Positions 21,117 through 32,428 of a stretch of 64,000 nt of DNA are shown piece after piece. Both the position numbers and the translations under genes were made by a program. How positions within the stretch are numbered: the stretch's first letter is position 1; every line of letters begins with the position of its first letter. A model generated the notes under the pieces. That model saw only the letters and a list, made by a program, of their open reading frames with translations. It was not told where the DNA came from and ran no database searches. This DNA is from Glutinoglossum americanum (lineage: Eukaryota; Ascomycota; Geoglossomycetes; Geoglossales; Geoglossaceae), in contig JAGHQL010000057.1 in NCBI GenBank assembly GCA_020080175.1, positions 1 to 64,000 of the forward strand, written 5' to 3'.

Positions 21117-23319
21117 ATGAGTGTGCCATACTCACCAGCCGCATCACCTAACCCTCGAAAGCGCGCATGTCCTGATGAAGACAACGGAATCGAGACAGAC
21201 ATCCAGATAGAAGCCGCGGAGGAAAACAGGGAATCGGTCTCATTGCCCTCTGCGAGCATACTCCCTGATGGCTTGTCGAATTCTACTAACAAGAAGGCGA
21301 AGATCGGGGTGACAGGAGAGGTTAACGGGGCGGCGCCCGGCCAAAAACCGTCTTCAGAGGAGGTGGAGGACCAGTCTGGAGCTGCACCGGTGGCTCCGGA
21401 CAAACCAGCCCTATATACGAAGAGGAAGAAGCTCACACTTGTGGAGAGGCAGGCTCAGGCCCAGGAAAAGGCCGAGAAAGTATTTATCCGATTTCACGCT
21501 GATCTCTAGTGGGTTAATACTAAGTTTGTGTGTCTCCGTAGAAAGCACACCGAGATGGGGAGAAACGGGTGAAGGAGGAAGAGAGACGGAAAAAAGAGGA
21601 GGAAAAGGCTGGAGAGAAGCGCAGGAGAGAAGAAGAACGCGAGGAAAAGAAGCGGGCGAAGGAGGAGGAAAGGAGGGTAAAGGAGGAGGAAAGGAAAAAG
21701 AAAGAGGAAGAGAGGAGATTGAAGGAAGAGGAGAAATCGAGGAAGGCAGATGCGAAGAAGGACAGAGTATGTATTCGTGCCCTGTCACCCTGAATAGCTC
21801 GACCCCTCCGATCTAATAGGGTGACCGCAGTCACAAATGTCTTTGAATGCTTTCCTTTCAAGGCCACCCACTTCTATATCTTCCATAGCAAACCAGAGGA
21901 CAGCAACGCCGGGTGAGGACGTAGAACCTACAGCACGATCTGCTACCACAACTCAGGCGTCTTCCAAGACCGACTACCAACGAACTTTTGCACCTTTCTT
22001 TGTCAAGTCGCATGTCACCATGGCCCCGCAGAATAGATGGAACAAAGATTGGAAAAGCATGGAGGAGTCTCGAAAAATGATCGATGAATGTCTCAAGACC
22101 CAGGGCAATTTAGATAGGCCTGCCGGAACTACGATCCTCAGTATCCCGGAGTTATGTCACATACCCCCGTCTAAGAGATCAGCTCGAGGAATCACATTAC
22201 GATATTCCGTGAAGGAGATCATGTCGAAACTGACCGGATCGACCCAAACTCCTGAAACGGCCCAGAACATAGCGAAAATTTCGGGTTCCTCGCGACATAA
22301 AAAGAAACATTATGGGCCATTGGAAACTGAGCTTCTCAAATCTATTCCCATGAAATATCTCGAATTCTACCAGGACGTCCGGCCTCCTTACCGGGGCACC
22401 TTCACCCAACCGCCGCCACCAGATGTCGTACGATCTCTCAGCAGGAATCCAACTCAACGGAAACTACCAAACATCAACTACGACTACGACTCCGAAGCGA
22501 TGTGGGATCCCGAAGAGGAAGGAGAGGATCTAGACTCTGAGGGAGAACAGGAGGATGCAAGCGATGACGACGCTGATGATATGGAGGGTTTCTTGGACGA
22601 CGAAGGCGTTCCTGAGGCTTCTGGAGCAGCTAATAGAAGACGGGCGGTGTTGAGTGATCTTGTACCGATTTGCTCTGGGCTATGCTGGGACGACGGCACG
22701 GCAACGGACTATGGAGAGTTGAATGACTACAAGATGGAGGTCATTCTGAGTACGTCTCTGCGAGTATAACGCTGCGCCGAATGTGTACTGACTTGAGATG
22801 GGCCACAGGCACCGCTAGAGTGCCCGTCGACCCTTTCACTACATCCTACTGGCAGCCGGCTCGACCCGGTTCGTCATCAGGCGTTAATGCCAATGCCACC
22901 GCGAAGAATCAAATGAACCCTCCGAGATTTCCATTGCACTCCATCAATCGTACTAACATGAGCACGAATGGAAGTATTAACAGTCAGGTGAACGCTGTAG
23001 CTGGTCGGCCTGTCATGGTAGCGGCTGGAGATCTTGTAAAGTTCAAAGCAGCTATCCGGGGGAGCGACCTCACCAAGACCGGCTTAATAGAAGTTCTAAA
23101 GAAAAAGTGAGTCTTTCCTATATCGAATTGTGACCTTCGTCTCTTTTAGCGGGGGGCGGGGGGCAGGGAAAATGTGGGCACCAAGCAGCAAACTGACAGC
23201 ACCGTGTCAGATTCCCGGAACACTCCAAGATAGCAATCAAAAACACGTTGAATAGTATCGCAGAGCGTGTGGGAACCAGGGAAGCGGATAAGAGATGGGC
23301 TATCATCGACGGCGCTTAA
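21117..23319 (+). CDS. CAC1: Chromatin assembly factor 1 large subunit (p150/Cac1)
   Basis: Five exons (21117-21479, 21542-21766, 21831-22749, 22809-23106, 23211-23319) give 637 residues. CAF-1 deposits H3-H4 on newly replicated DNA; this subunit scaffolds the complex and binds DNA and PCNA. Exon 2 is almost wholly the KER domain (residues 122-196), a single charged helix of Lys, Glu and Arg. After it comes SQMSLNAFLSRP, which resembles the conserved SQxxLxxFF segment downstream of KER. Around residue 380 lies the block EFYQDVRPPYRGTFT. An acidic ED region follows (about 410-455, runs such as EDASDDDADDMEG), which contacts histones. The C-terminus has the winged-helix domain, ending AERVGTREADKRWAII. 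All four joins preserve frame and conserved blocks. It is expected to be nuclear and S-phase linked. Confidence 0.94.
21542..21766 (+). repeat. Polypurine tract encoding the KER helix
   Basis: The coding strand of this exon is about nine-tenths A or G over more than 200 bases, made of GAGGAA, AAGGAG and AAAGAG-like units. It is low-complexity at both DNA and protein level (Glu/Lys/Arg) and produces spurious pyrimidine-strand frames on the minus strand. Confidence 0.8.
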
Positions 23320-26140
23320 TTTCCTCACCCTTTGTGTTTTTCGGCGAAAGATCTTCATGCATGCACCACAGCACCCATGAGGCCCGATTTTCCCTTTCAT
23401 CTCGAAAGGCTGTTATATTTAGTTACGATTACCGGCCCAGTGGAAGCATCTTTGATTCGTCATCGTCTTTCCAATTCACGTATGGTTGCGCAGAATGGGC
23501 AATGGAGAAAGTGTCAGCAGGCCCACGATATTTCTGCGAATGATTTGTGTCCTTTTCCCAAAAGATGCGAGTGTGGGACGATCGGTATATGCCCTCGATA
23601 GATCTCTGGTCTCTCTCTCTTCCTCTCTGCTCCCAGGATGAACAAGTGTGTGTGTGTGTTTTTCTTTTTCTAAATCAAAACAAGCCCCGTGTGGCCTTTT
23701 TCGCTCTAGGGTCTAGAGAATACGACGAAAGGTAGAATTCAAATGGATGTGTCGCAGGACAAGAAAAAAAGAGGGGATGTGGTGAGAGGAACGTTTACAC
23801 AACAGAGGGCCGCCGTCCGCGTTCGATGCGTGTACACGCATATAGTAGTAATACACGTCCACATGTGATTTCAAGCGGGAGGAAGAAGAAAGTTACCGTG
23901 GGCGAGGGAAAAGAGGAAGAAAAAAGAAAGAAAATTTAATGCATCGAGAGGATTATAAAAAAGAGGCGTCCTGTGACCCTCCCCTTTCGAGAAATCTTTC
24001 CATTTTTCCTTTTTTTTTTCTCTCTTCCTTTCTTTATGCAAAAAAGGGTATATGGGGATTTTTACGTTTTATGTACGCTACGCACAAGGTCTCACAAAAG
24101 TAGCGAGCGAGAAGGCCGTCGACGCGCGCGCGGTGTAACACGAGGCTCTCTCTCTGCGTTCGTCCACCCGAGCAAGTACCCCCCCAAAAAAAGAGTGTTC
24201 CTTCTGGGCCGTGGTTCCACGACGGCGGAACACAAAAGCAACACCGCGATAACGAACGAACCCCACGCGTGTTGTACTCCGTGGGGGATAGGATGGATGG
24301 AAAGAAGAAGAAGAAAATAAAAATAAAAATAAAAAACCAAATGGTTCATCGAGAGTCTTTTTTTTTTTTTTTTTAGTGCTTGTGTATGTGTATAGGTGCC
24401 GGAGGGCACAACAGACAGACAGACAGACATTATTACCATAGCGGCAGCAGCATTCCCTCTGCCGTGCCGGCCGCCCCACCGGGACCTTCTTTTTTCCTTT
24501 TTCCCCAAACCCCGGCAGTTCGCGCCATGGGGGATTGTTTCTTTGCCGGACGAGTCTACGCGGAGGCGGGCCCCCCGAGGGGGTGGTGGAAGCGCTCGGC
24601 TAGAAGAAGGGTCATGCCCTGGGCACGAGGGTCGTCCCAGATTGAGCGGTGAGGTTGAGGTCGGGGAAGGGAAAGAAAGACGAGGAAAAGAAAAAAAGAA
24701 GGGCTGGATTGGGCGCGTTTCTTTGGGGGGGGGTTTTTGGCTTTTGGCTAGAGTGGGCGCGTGTGGCGCTGTCTCTCTTTTTAATTAGGTAATTGGGTAA
24801 TTGGGTAGGGGAAAGAGGGAAGATGAGGAGGATCGTGAGGGTTTTTTTTTGGGGTCGTTTATGGACATGCCCTTGGTGTGTACGTGTAGTGTTGTTGGGC
24901 GGGCTCGGTAAATATAGCCAGCCACTCGCAGAAGAGAAGCCCCGTCGCCGTGGTTGGCCCGTCCTGCTGCCCTCCCCCCCCGGCTGCTTGTTGTAGCTCT
25001 GGCGCTTGCCAATCGGGATAATCTCCCTCCATCCACACGTCGTGTCCTGCGCGCCGCTGATTGGGCCGCGCCCTCCATGACGTGAGCGGGTAGAAAAAGT
25101 CTCTTTTCTTTTTAGCGTCCCACTCTTCTGTCGATGGGTGGCTTTTTATAGCCTCCGGCGGTGATTGCTTGGTTGTCGTTGGGCCGCAGCCCAGATTGAG
25201 AGCGGGAAAAACGAATATGGAGGCTACGCTGGAACGCCACCGCGTCGCGCTCGACGAATGGTATGGGGTCGTCGCTAATTTGCATTCCCCAGAAATAGCC
25301 CTACACTCGATCCGTCGACGCCGCTGGCTCGAGTCTCTCTCCTCCAGCCATCTCCCTCCCCATCCGACATATCCGCCCCTCGCCTCTCGAGCATACGAGT
25401 CTTCGTCTCGCTTACCCAGCTGTCGTACAGGCGCTTCCGCCGTTGATCTCGTTGGACGATGGCTTGGACCCTTGGCGGGTCCGGCTGGGGTTGGTTCGGT
25501 GCGGCCGGGGCCGGGGTTTATTGATAGTACCTGCTAACATGGGTGTTGCAGCGGAGGGATCATGTAGTGAGATGGTGGCGGGATGAGCTTGGGGACCGGA
25601 GGGGCATGTATATGGCCGCATGTTCCCCTCTTGGGTCTCCTGCTGTTCAGTGCTCAACCACCTTTCTTCCGAGACCTCGCAGATACTCCAAGGTCGAGGA
25701 TAAAAGAAAAAACAAAAGGAACTTTTGCGAGGGGTGTTTTCTTGTCAAACTCTGTTGCCATCTATATACCCAACCTCTCTCCCTCCCTCTCTCTCTCTCG
25801 CTCTCGAATACGCGAGCCGTTTAATTTATTTTCTTGAAACGAAAAGTCTGACGGGCGCGGACTTTTCTGCCTACTCCATATTTCAACGCATCTACCATTG
25901 TTGTGTGTGTGTGTGTGTGTCGCGAGTCCCTCTGAGAGGTTGGAACTTTTCTGCGCGCGCCTGGAGTCTTGGATTTGAAACGGACGACGTCGAGGAAAAC
26001 GAGAGAGGAGCCAGCCAGATCCTGGGATAGTCGAAAAAGTTCGCTCGCCTGATCTGGTTATCAAGGCTCTTGCTCTCGTCTCGGCCAGTTACCACATCTC
26101 TCGCCTCTAGACACCCACCGCAGCAAGGCAGACCTTGACG
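23320..26140. other. 2.8-kb simple-sequence-rich spacer
   Basis: No supported gene. It contains a TG run near 23646-23658, A/G- and T-rich tracts around 23880-24020, a 17-T run at 24358-24374, a CAGA repeat at 24411-24429, CT-rich sequence near 25775-25805 and a TG run at 25902-25920. The long open frames on both strands follow these low-complexity tracts and lack domains. It probably includes a long, pyrimidine-rich promoter and 5' leader for the pepsin-like gene that starts at 26141. Confidence 0.5.
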
Positions 26141-27767
26141 ATGGCAACGACGTCGCGCCAGTCCTACCGTCTCCTCGTACACCTACTCTTCCTGACGATC
26201 ATCTCGACGACAACGTGGGCTTTCAACTGCAGCATACCGCCCATCTATGTGGACATCCACAAGAGAGCCGTGCACGGCATGGTGGCATTCCAGTACGGCT
26301 CGTTTGTCGGAATTGGAACGCCAGCGCAGAACCAGAGCATGTGGGTGTCGCTGAGGTCGAATGAGACGGCGGTTGCAGCTCAAGATTTCTGTGCGAATAG
26401 CGATCTTCCAGGGTGCGACGCGAGAGGAGCCTATTTTGAATCTGGCGTTTCGACAAGGTAGGATACCTCTCTCCCCTACGATTGTTATCGTTCTGTCCTT
26501 GGGATGAAGACGGAATGGATCTATCGCTAACACGTCCAGTTTCACACCCATCAACGACTACAAGTCCGCTGATATCGCGTCCGACGATGACGCCTCCGGC
26601 TCCTTCGGCAAAGATACGCTCCACCTCTATACGCATTACTTCCAATCCGACCCAGCATGGGAAAACTCCGTCCCCGACTTCCCCGTTCGCGTCACCAGCA
26701 ACAGCAGCGGCACCGGTGACCGCCTTGGCCTTGGCTACGGCTCTACCCTACTCCAAAGGCTCTTCAACTCCGGCATGGTCGCCTCCCGTGCCTTCTCGCT
26801 CTACATTGGAACGGCCATGGATCGTGCGGCGGGCAACGTCAACGGTAGCATCACTCTTGGCGGCTACGACTCCGCTCGGTTTACGGGCCAGGTATTCAAC
26901 TATAGCATCGGCAGCGGGGAGTACCCATTCGGCGTACGCGTCAGCGACATCGTGGTTAATAACCCAGACGGCACCAATCAATCACTGCTCGACCGGTCAA
27001 AGTTCTCGAACCTACCGTCGGATTTCACGGGTTTCGATGCCAAGATCTCGACCGAGAAATATCCGATGGTATTCCCGGCCGAGGTCACGAAGAATTTCAT
27101 GAGCTACCTCAACGCTGTACCGTCTGACCACCCAGATGGCTCGCTGAAACTCAGCAACCCATTCTCGGGCTCCCTGTCCATCGTCCTCGAAGGCGGCTTC
27201 ACCGTCACCCTTCCCAAGGAAACCCTCTGCAACGTCTCGAACCTATCTCCAGTAGCAGCGATCCCACCATCCACCATCGGGAGAAACAACACCACAAAGG
27301 GAGATGCCTCGCAGCCCTTCCTTCTCACCACCGCATGGCTCTCACAAGTCTACATGATGGTCAACTACGACGCAGACCAAACAGGAGCCTTCTTCCACCT
27401 CGCACAGGTCGTCCAGAACGCACCTTACATCATCCCCAAAACGACATGTCCGAGAGTCGCTGTCTCGGCGTACGTAGCGCCGCGGAGGAGTTTCTTCACC
27501 GCGGGACTAGCCGGAGCGATCGTGGGCGGCGTCATCGGCGGACTCGGTCTACTGACGCTTGCCTGCTGTACGTGCTTGAGGTGGAGGAGGAAAGTCGCCA
27601 TGAGGAAGGCCATGCAAGGCGACTCTACCGATGCCGAGAAGGGCATCGAGATGAAGACCAAGGGCGTCGTTGGCGGGAAGCCGGCCGACAGGGATAGCTC
27701 GAGCGAGACTTCGGAGGAGGAGAGGTCCAAAGAAAGCGGTGCCGGGGCGACGGGGGCGGGGCGGTGA
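26141..27767 (+). CDS. Membrane-anchored pepsin-fold protein, catalytic Asp residues replaced
   Basis: Two exons (26141-26457, 26540-27767) with an 82-nt GT-AG intron give 514 residues. A signal peptide (LVHLLFLTIISTTTWAF) leads into an A1 peptidase-like fold: YGSFVGIGTPAQNQSMWVSL in the N-lobe, LGLGYGSTLLQRLFNSGMV in the middle, ITLGGYDSARFTGQ, and ISTEKYPMVFP in the C-lobe. The two motifs that should carry the catalytic Asp (DTGS and DSST types) instead read VSLRS and AKIST, with Ser at each aspartate position. A membrane helix follows (FFTAGLAGAIVGGVIGGLGLL), then a dibasic stop-transfer and an acidic, Ser-rich cytosolic tail of about 60 residues. It is probably a cell-surface non-catalytic protein with ligand-binding or sensor-like architecture. 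Numerous N-x-S/T sites fit an extracellular domain. Confidence 0.85.
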
Positions 27768-28441
27768 TATCGAGCCCCCTTTTCCTTTGTTGTCGTCGTC
27801 GCTTTTTTTGTTTTTTTCGCGCAAGTCGGTTCTCTTGATGTTCCAACGCCTGGGGAGGGACCCAACCCACCATTTTTTTACGTTCCCCACGATGAAGTGC
27901 CCCTCCCCCACCCCCCACATAAATATTTTTTTTTTCTCTCTTTATTAAACTATTATTAGGGGGGGGCATATATATGTATCCCCCGTAAACCCCCCTTCTT
28001 TTATTTGTACATAATCTTTAGAATTTTTAAAAAAAAAATATTTCGAAACGAAAACATAACGTCGCTTATTCAGTGAGCGGCGAATATCAGCGACCGGCGA
28101 ACTTTGTACCACCACACCAAAATTTGTATGCAGAGATACTTCTGAAGAAAAAAGAAAGTTGTCGCAGAAGTATCTCTACATACGAATTTTGGTGTGGTGG
28201 TACAAAGTTCACGGGTCGCTGATAAACCACGTTACATAAAAACCCTGAAAACACAGATGATGTGGGGGCGGGGTTGTTTTTTTAACGTTTGTGTTCGGTT
28301 TTCTCCTTCCCCCTAGGCTAGGTTCGCTCATATATATATATACATATAATAAAACAAAACATCACATCACATAAACCCCCCCCAAATTCCCTTTTGTTTT
28401 CACCCTTTTTTTGTTATAAAAAAAAAAAACTTTTTTTCTCC
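27768..28441. other. Spacer between convergent genes
   Basis: Contains the 3' ends of two convergent genes, A- and T-runs (for example 28029-28038 and 28418-28440), an AT dinucleotide run near 28332-28349 and the inverted-repeat element annotated separately. No gene seen. Confidence 0.5.
28085..28224. mobile_element. Palindromic MITE-like element, 59-bp arms
   Basis: The left arm 28086-28144 (begins ATCAGCGACC) and right arm 28165-28223 (ends GGTCGCTGAT) are reverse complements over 59 bp with four mismatches. They are separated by 20 A/G-rich bases. TA dinucleotides bound the unit at 28085-28086 and 28223-28224, so a mariner-like TA duplication flanking TCAGCGACC termini is the simplest reading. 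It has no coding capacity. The transcript would form a very stable hairpin in either orientation. Confidence 0.75.
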
Positions 28442-29624
28442 TCACCTCACCCCATTCCTATTCCCACTAACCGCCACAGAGCCATCGTCATCACTACTCC
28501 CTTCCCCTTCCTCCAACGACAGCCCCTCACCACCCTCCCTATACCAAAAAAACTGCACGAAAATCCCCAGATCCAGTATCAGCGTGCCCAGACTGCCGGC
28601 CAGCCAACTGGCGTTCACGAGGATGTACCTAGCGTAGACGCCCGCGGGGTCGCAGTGCGACGCCTTGTCCCCGCCGTCGCGGCGCGGACACTTCGGGTCG
28701 TAGGCGAAGATCGACAGGACGTAAGTCAGGTTGCCGATGCAGGCGAAAAGGAAGAAGAGCATGGAGATGCCCTCCGTGGATTTGCGGCGGTGGTTCAGGA
28801 GGATTTGGGGGATGCGGGAGCCGAGGTAGAGGAGGGCACAGAGGTAGCCGAAAAGTTGGCCGAGGGGGCTGAACTGGAGCGTGTCGTCGTCGCGGGTGTC
28901 GGGGGGGTTGGAGGGTTGACTGTTGTTGTCGTTGCTGTTGTTGTTGATGGTGGAGACCCACCATCCGAATATACCGGCGAAACAGACGAGGAACACCGCT
29001 GTGGTGTTGAAGGCGAAGGCTTGGAGGGCCGTCGTGGGTTTTCGCTGAGAGGTGGGCGGGGAGGGCGGGGAAGGGTCGAGGAGCGGCGTTGCGGGGGACA
29101 AGTGCGTGCCATCCACAGACGTAATAAAAGACACCGACGACCGCCTCCTCGGGCGCAGCGCTGGGGCTCCATTCCCATTCGCACCCCCCAACAACGCGGC
29201 GCTCTCTCCCCCCTCCTCCTCCTCCAGCGATGCTTCCACCCCCGCTCCCCGCGACCAGATCCCTCTGTACCAAAAGCACTGTCCCAGCAACGCCAGATCC
29301 GCAACTGTGTAGTACACGGCCAGGATGACCATCGTGGGCAGCACGCCCTGCAGCACGGCGCCTAGGATGTTGAACACGTCGCCTAGCAGCCAGACAACTA
29401 GGAAGAGGAGCGACAGCCCGTCCGCGGAGCCGCGCTTGAAGTTCTCGATTATCTGCGGGGAGAATACGACGACCCAGCAGGCGACTGATATCGAGCTTTA
29501 TTTTTTTGAGATGAGTTAGGGTAAGTGTGTTGGTTTGGGGGTTTTTTTTGAGGGGGAGGACGAACCCGCATATCCCGCTGATGGCCTCGATGTCCAAGGT
29601 CAGGCCTTGGGGCGGGGGGAACAT
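28442..29624 (-). CDS. PQ-loop repeat protein, likely vacuolar amino-acid transporter
   Basis: Two minus-strand exons (29624-29566, 29495-28442; 70-nt intron) give 370 residues. The short first exon encodes MFPPPQGLTLDIEAISGICG. Seven membrane segments are visible. The first PQ-loop is CWVVVFSPQIIENFKRGSAD; the second is LGSRIPQILLNHRRKSTEGI. Between them lies a long Ser/Pro/Asn-rich cytosolic loop (about residues 100-200). This two-PQ-loop, seven-helix layout with a long loop matches Ypq1-3/Rtc2 and fission yeast Stm1. These are vacuolar or lysosomal exporters or sensors of basic amino acids. Family assignment is strong; the precise substrate is inferred. It lies about 1 kb from the Gtr1 gene on the same strand. 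Confidence 0.9.
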
Positions 29625-30592
29625 AGCTCTTGCTGATTATCCGCTGCTATATATCCGTCCGTCCGTCCGTCCGTTCGTTCGTCCGTTCGCAGTATCGCAC
29701 ACACCTAGAACCCCAGATGAGAACCCTCCCTCCCCCTCCCGAAGGAGCTGGCTAGTCAAGGACAAGCCCTACCTACCTCCCCAAAACCCGTATATAAATA
29801 ATATATGCCCCCCCACCACCACCAGCAGCGTGCGCGGACGATTGCTCCGTACGTGTGTATGTAGGTACAGCAGATAGCCAACCAGCGTATATATATATAT
29901 ATGTGTATATTCTACGAGCAATCAGCCTTTCCAGTTCGCGCGCATCGTCGAAGTGGAGCTTGGCCGGCTACCCAGCGAGCTCGAGAACAAGCTCTACTCA
30001 CCTCCAATGGCCCCAGGAAAATAAAATCCCCCCTCTCTCCCCAGCCAACAAACAATGGACTGTTGGTGTATGCAGCGGATTCCGTGAAAGTTCTCAATGA
30101 AAGAAAGAGCAAGAAAAGTTGTCTCTCTTCCAATTAACCGCGTCGCCTAGTCATTATTCATCTGAATTTTCTTTTTTTTCCTTTCCCTCGGCAAAAAAAA
30201 AAAAAAAACCTCTTTGCCCAACTAGTCACGTTTAGGGTTTTTCGCGGGAATTATTTTGAGTTGTCGCCGATGGGTTGGTATTTGAAGGAAGATACCAAGA
30301 GCAATTTTTTATTCCAAGAGGGGTTTTATTTTAAGAAATTCTTTCGCCCTGATGCCTTTTCCATACATACCCTTTCCCCCCTCCGAGAATGCCTGCATAG
30401 ATCCTTGGGGAAGAAAGAAAAAAAGTTTCGAAAATGAACAAGTTAAGTAAAACTCCGCCAGAAAAAGGAAAGCTGAACTAGTTCCGGTCTTAGAAATACA
30501 CCTGTATGGAAGGGATAGGTAGGTATCATTTATGCAAGGTGAACAAAGCCAGCAAAACAATTCCGCCCAGTATTCCGCCCAGCAATCTTCTA
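29625..30592. other. Promoter-side spacer of the PQ-loop gene with simple repeats
   Basis: It carries a TCCG/TTCG tetranucleotide run at 29654-29689, an AT/GT run around 29887-29908 and a long A-run near 30193-30208. The left part is the promoter of the minus-strand PQ-loop gene; the right part is the 3' region of the Gtr1 gene. No gene supported. Confidence 0.5.
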
Positions 30593-31876
30593 TCAATACT
30601 CCGCTTCCCGCCCCGTATCATCATCTCCAGCCTCCAGCTCCGCCCTGCTACTGCTATCCCGCGTCCTTGCAAGTTTCTTGCCATCGCCGGTAACATCCAG
30701 TCTCTCAAAGTCCTCCCTCGCAATCTTGACGTTCATCTTTGCGGTATTGAGGTCGCTTTCACCCGGCTTCACGACAACGAGGATGTACGTGTTGGATGTG
30801 AGCCTGTCTATGAAGAGGCTGAATCGCGGGGCGCGGAGCTCTATTTCCGTGAATTGAGGGGCAGATTTTGGGGAGGATGTGAAGCGTCTGTGAGGATGTG
30901 TGGTGTCTGGTTAGCTTTCCTCTTTGGCTGAGTTTCGAGTTTCGAGCTTCGAGCTTCAAAAGAGAGATGGCGGGGTCACGTACGATAAGGACTGCTTGAA
31001 AGTCTTAATGATGTTACTAATCCTCTCAAACCGGTCGTCGTTTGGATTGCCCAACCCCTGCTGGCTGACGTGGCAAACTACCAAGAATGTCGTCCGTTCA
31101 AAGAGCACGACCTCTTCCGCCTCGATAATCTCCGCGAACCGTCTCAGGTAAGTCTCGATGATTGAGAGATTCGGTATCAGCGTGTATATGATATTAGCCC
31201 AGGCCTTGTAGAGCGTCTCGTCCCAGATACTTGTTGCAAATACGACGATGTCAAACCCCTCGCTGCGTTCTTTGAGCAGTGAGGACCGTTCTTCAAAGAG
31301 CTTCTGCCGATACTCCGCCTGCACAAGATCCATCTTATGAATGAGACAGAATATGCGGGCACCAGCGCTATTCTCGGAGAGTGCTCGGGCGACGGCAGAA
31401 TAGGTGACGAGGTCTCGGTCGAATTCGCGGGATTCAATATCGAAGACATAGATCAGGACCGCGACATTTGAGAAGACGTGATCGCGCTGATGTTGGAGAT
31501 AGTTCTCCATAAAGGCATCTTGACTGTGGAAAATAAAATATCAGTCACAGCGTGCACAAAATCTATCCTCGATTGTAACACCAGCTCACCCTCCGCAGTC
31601 CCATAAGTTCAGAGTTAGGTTCCCTAGAAACTTGACGTGACTATGTTCGACATCGATTGTGGCTCCCAACCTGCGCGTATCTTTTGCGACGTAGTTGCTA
31701 AAGACAATGGAACGCATAGATGACTTCCCCGAGCCGCTTTTGCCCTATTCAAGTATTCATGTTGGCTCAGGCTGGCGGCGAAGGCCCGAAGTTCGGATGA
31801 AACAAAATTGAGAGGGTTTGTAATCTACCATCAGGAGCACCTTCTTTTTCTTCCCCTTCTTCTCTACGATATCCAT
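30593..31876 (-). CDS. GTR1: Rag-family GTPase Gtr1 (RagA/B type)
   Basis: Four minus-strand exons (31876-31829, 31744-31590, 31523-30984, 30887-30593) give 345 residues. The introns are 84, 66 and 96 nt. Gtr1 pairs with Gtr2 on the vacuole and activates TORC1 when amino acids are available. The G1 loop [13 protein letters not shown] spans the first splice site (LLM/GKSG). G3 is LWDCGGQDAF, spanning the second, and G4 is HKMDLV. The Rag-specific C-terminal roadblock domain includes [20 protein letters not shown] and [15 protein letters not shown]. The C-terminal tail is short, acidic and Ser-rich. All joins restore conserved Rag sequence. The HKMD form marks the RagA/B side rather than RagC/D. 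Confidence 0.95.
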
Positions 31877-32428
31877 ATTTGTGAGCAACCGGGGATGTTA
31901 GGGACCAATCGGCGGCGAATATAGCGTGTAGTGGGGTTGAATTTGAAAATTTCCTAATGGCACGTCATGGTGTAGTGGTGGAGGTGGAGGCTCTGCGATA
32001 AGGTTAATCTCACCCTTACAGGAGCAAAACAACAAAAACGCGGTTACTTTGCTTTCTTTGGACGAAACTTTTACAGATTCAGACGAGTTCTGAAAGCGCC
32101 CCTTCGGATTTACGATGTTCATTTATACTTTGGCTATTTCTAGCCCGGCTGGAGGATTTTATACTTCCCTATCGTTATTTCCTTTTAATAAGAGATCACT
32201 GTGGGCAAGAGCGCACCTATCAATAAATCTTTCTTCATGAGCTAGCTTTTATCGGTCGGACTTGTGAGCGAGCCCGCACAGGTTCTACCGGAGGTCTTGA
32301 ATGGGCTCTAGTCGAACCACCTGCCTACAGTCATTAAATTCTCTTTTGTTTTTTTTGTACTGTCCCCGAGCTCATTAAAGCGAAACTGCATCCCAATACC
32401 GTGCAGTTTAGGAATAATAAGGGAGTAT
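31877..32428. other. Spacer between two minus-strand genes
   Basis: This holds the promoter of GTR1 (left) and the 3' region of the Urc4 gene (right). A short minus-strand frame at 31898-32122 has no domain and is probably chance. Confidence 0.4.

Noticed and set aside
24078-24508. Overlapping minus-strand frames of 133 and 138 codons
   Set aside because: They run through homopolymer and dinucleotide tracts and show no domain or splice support.
28394-29624. Other long frames overlapping the PQ-loop gene, including a 323-codon plus-strand frame and a 331-codon minus-strand frame
   Set aside because: They overlap the well-supported transporter exons out of frame and are Gly/Val/Arg- or Pro/Arg-rich artefacts of GC-rich codons.
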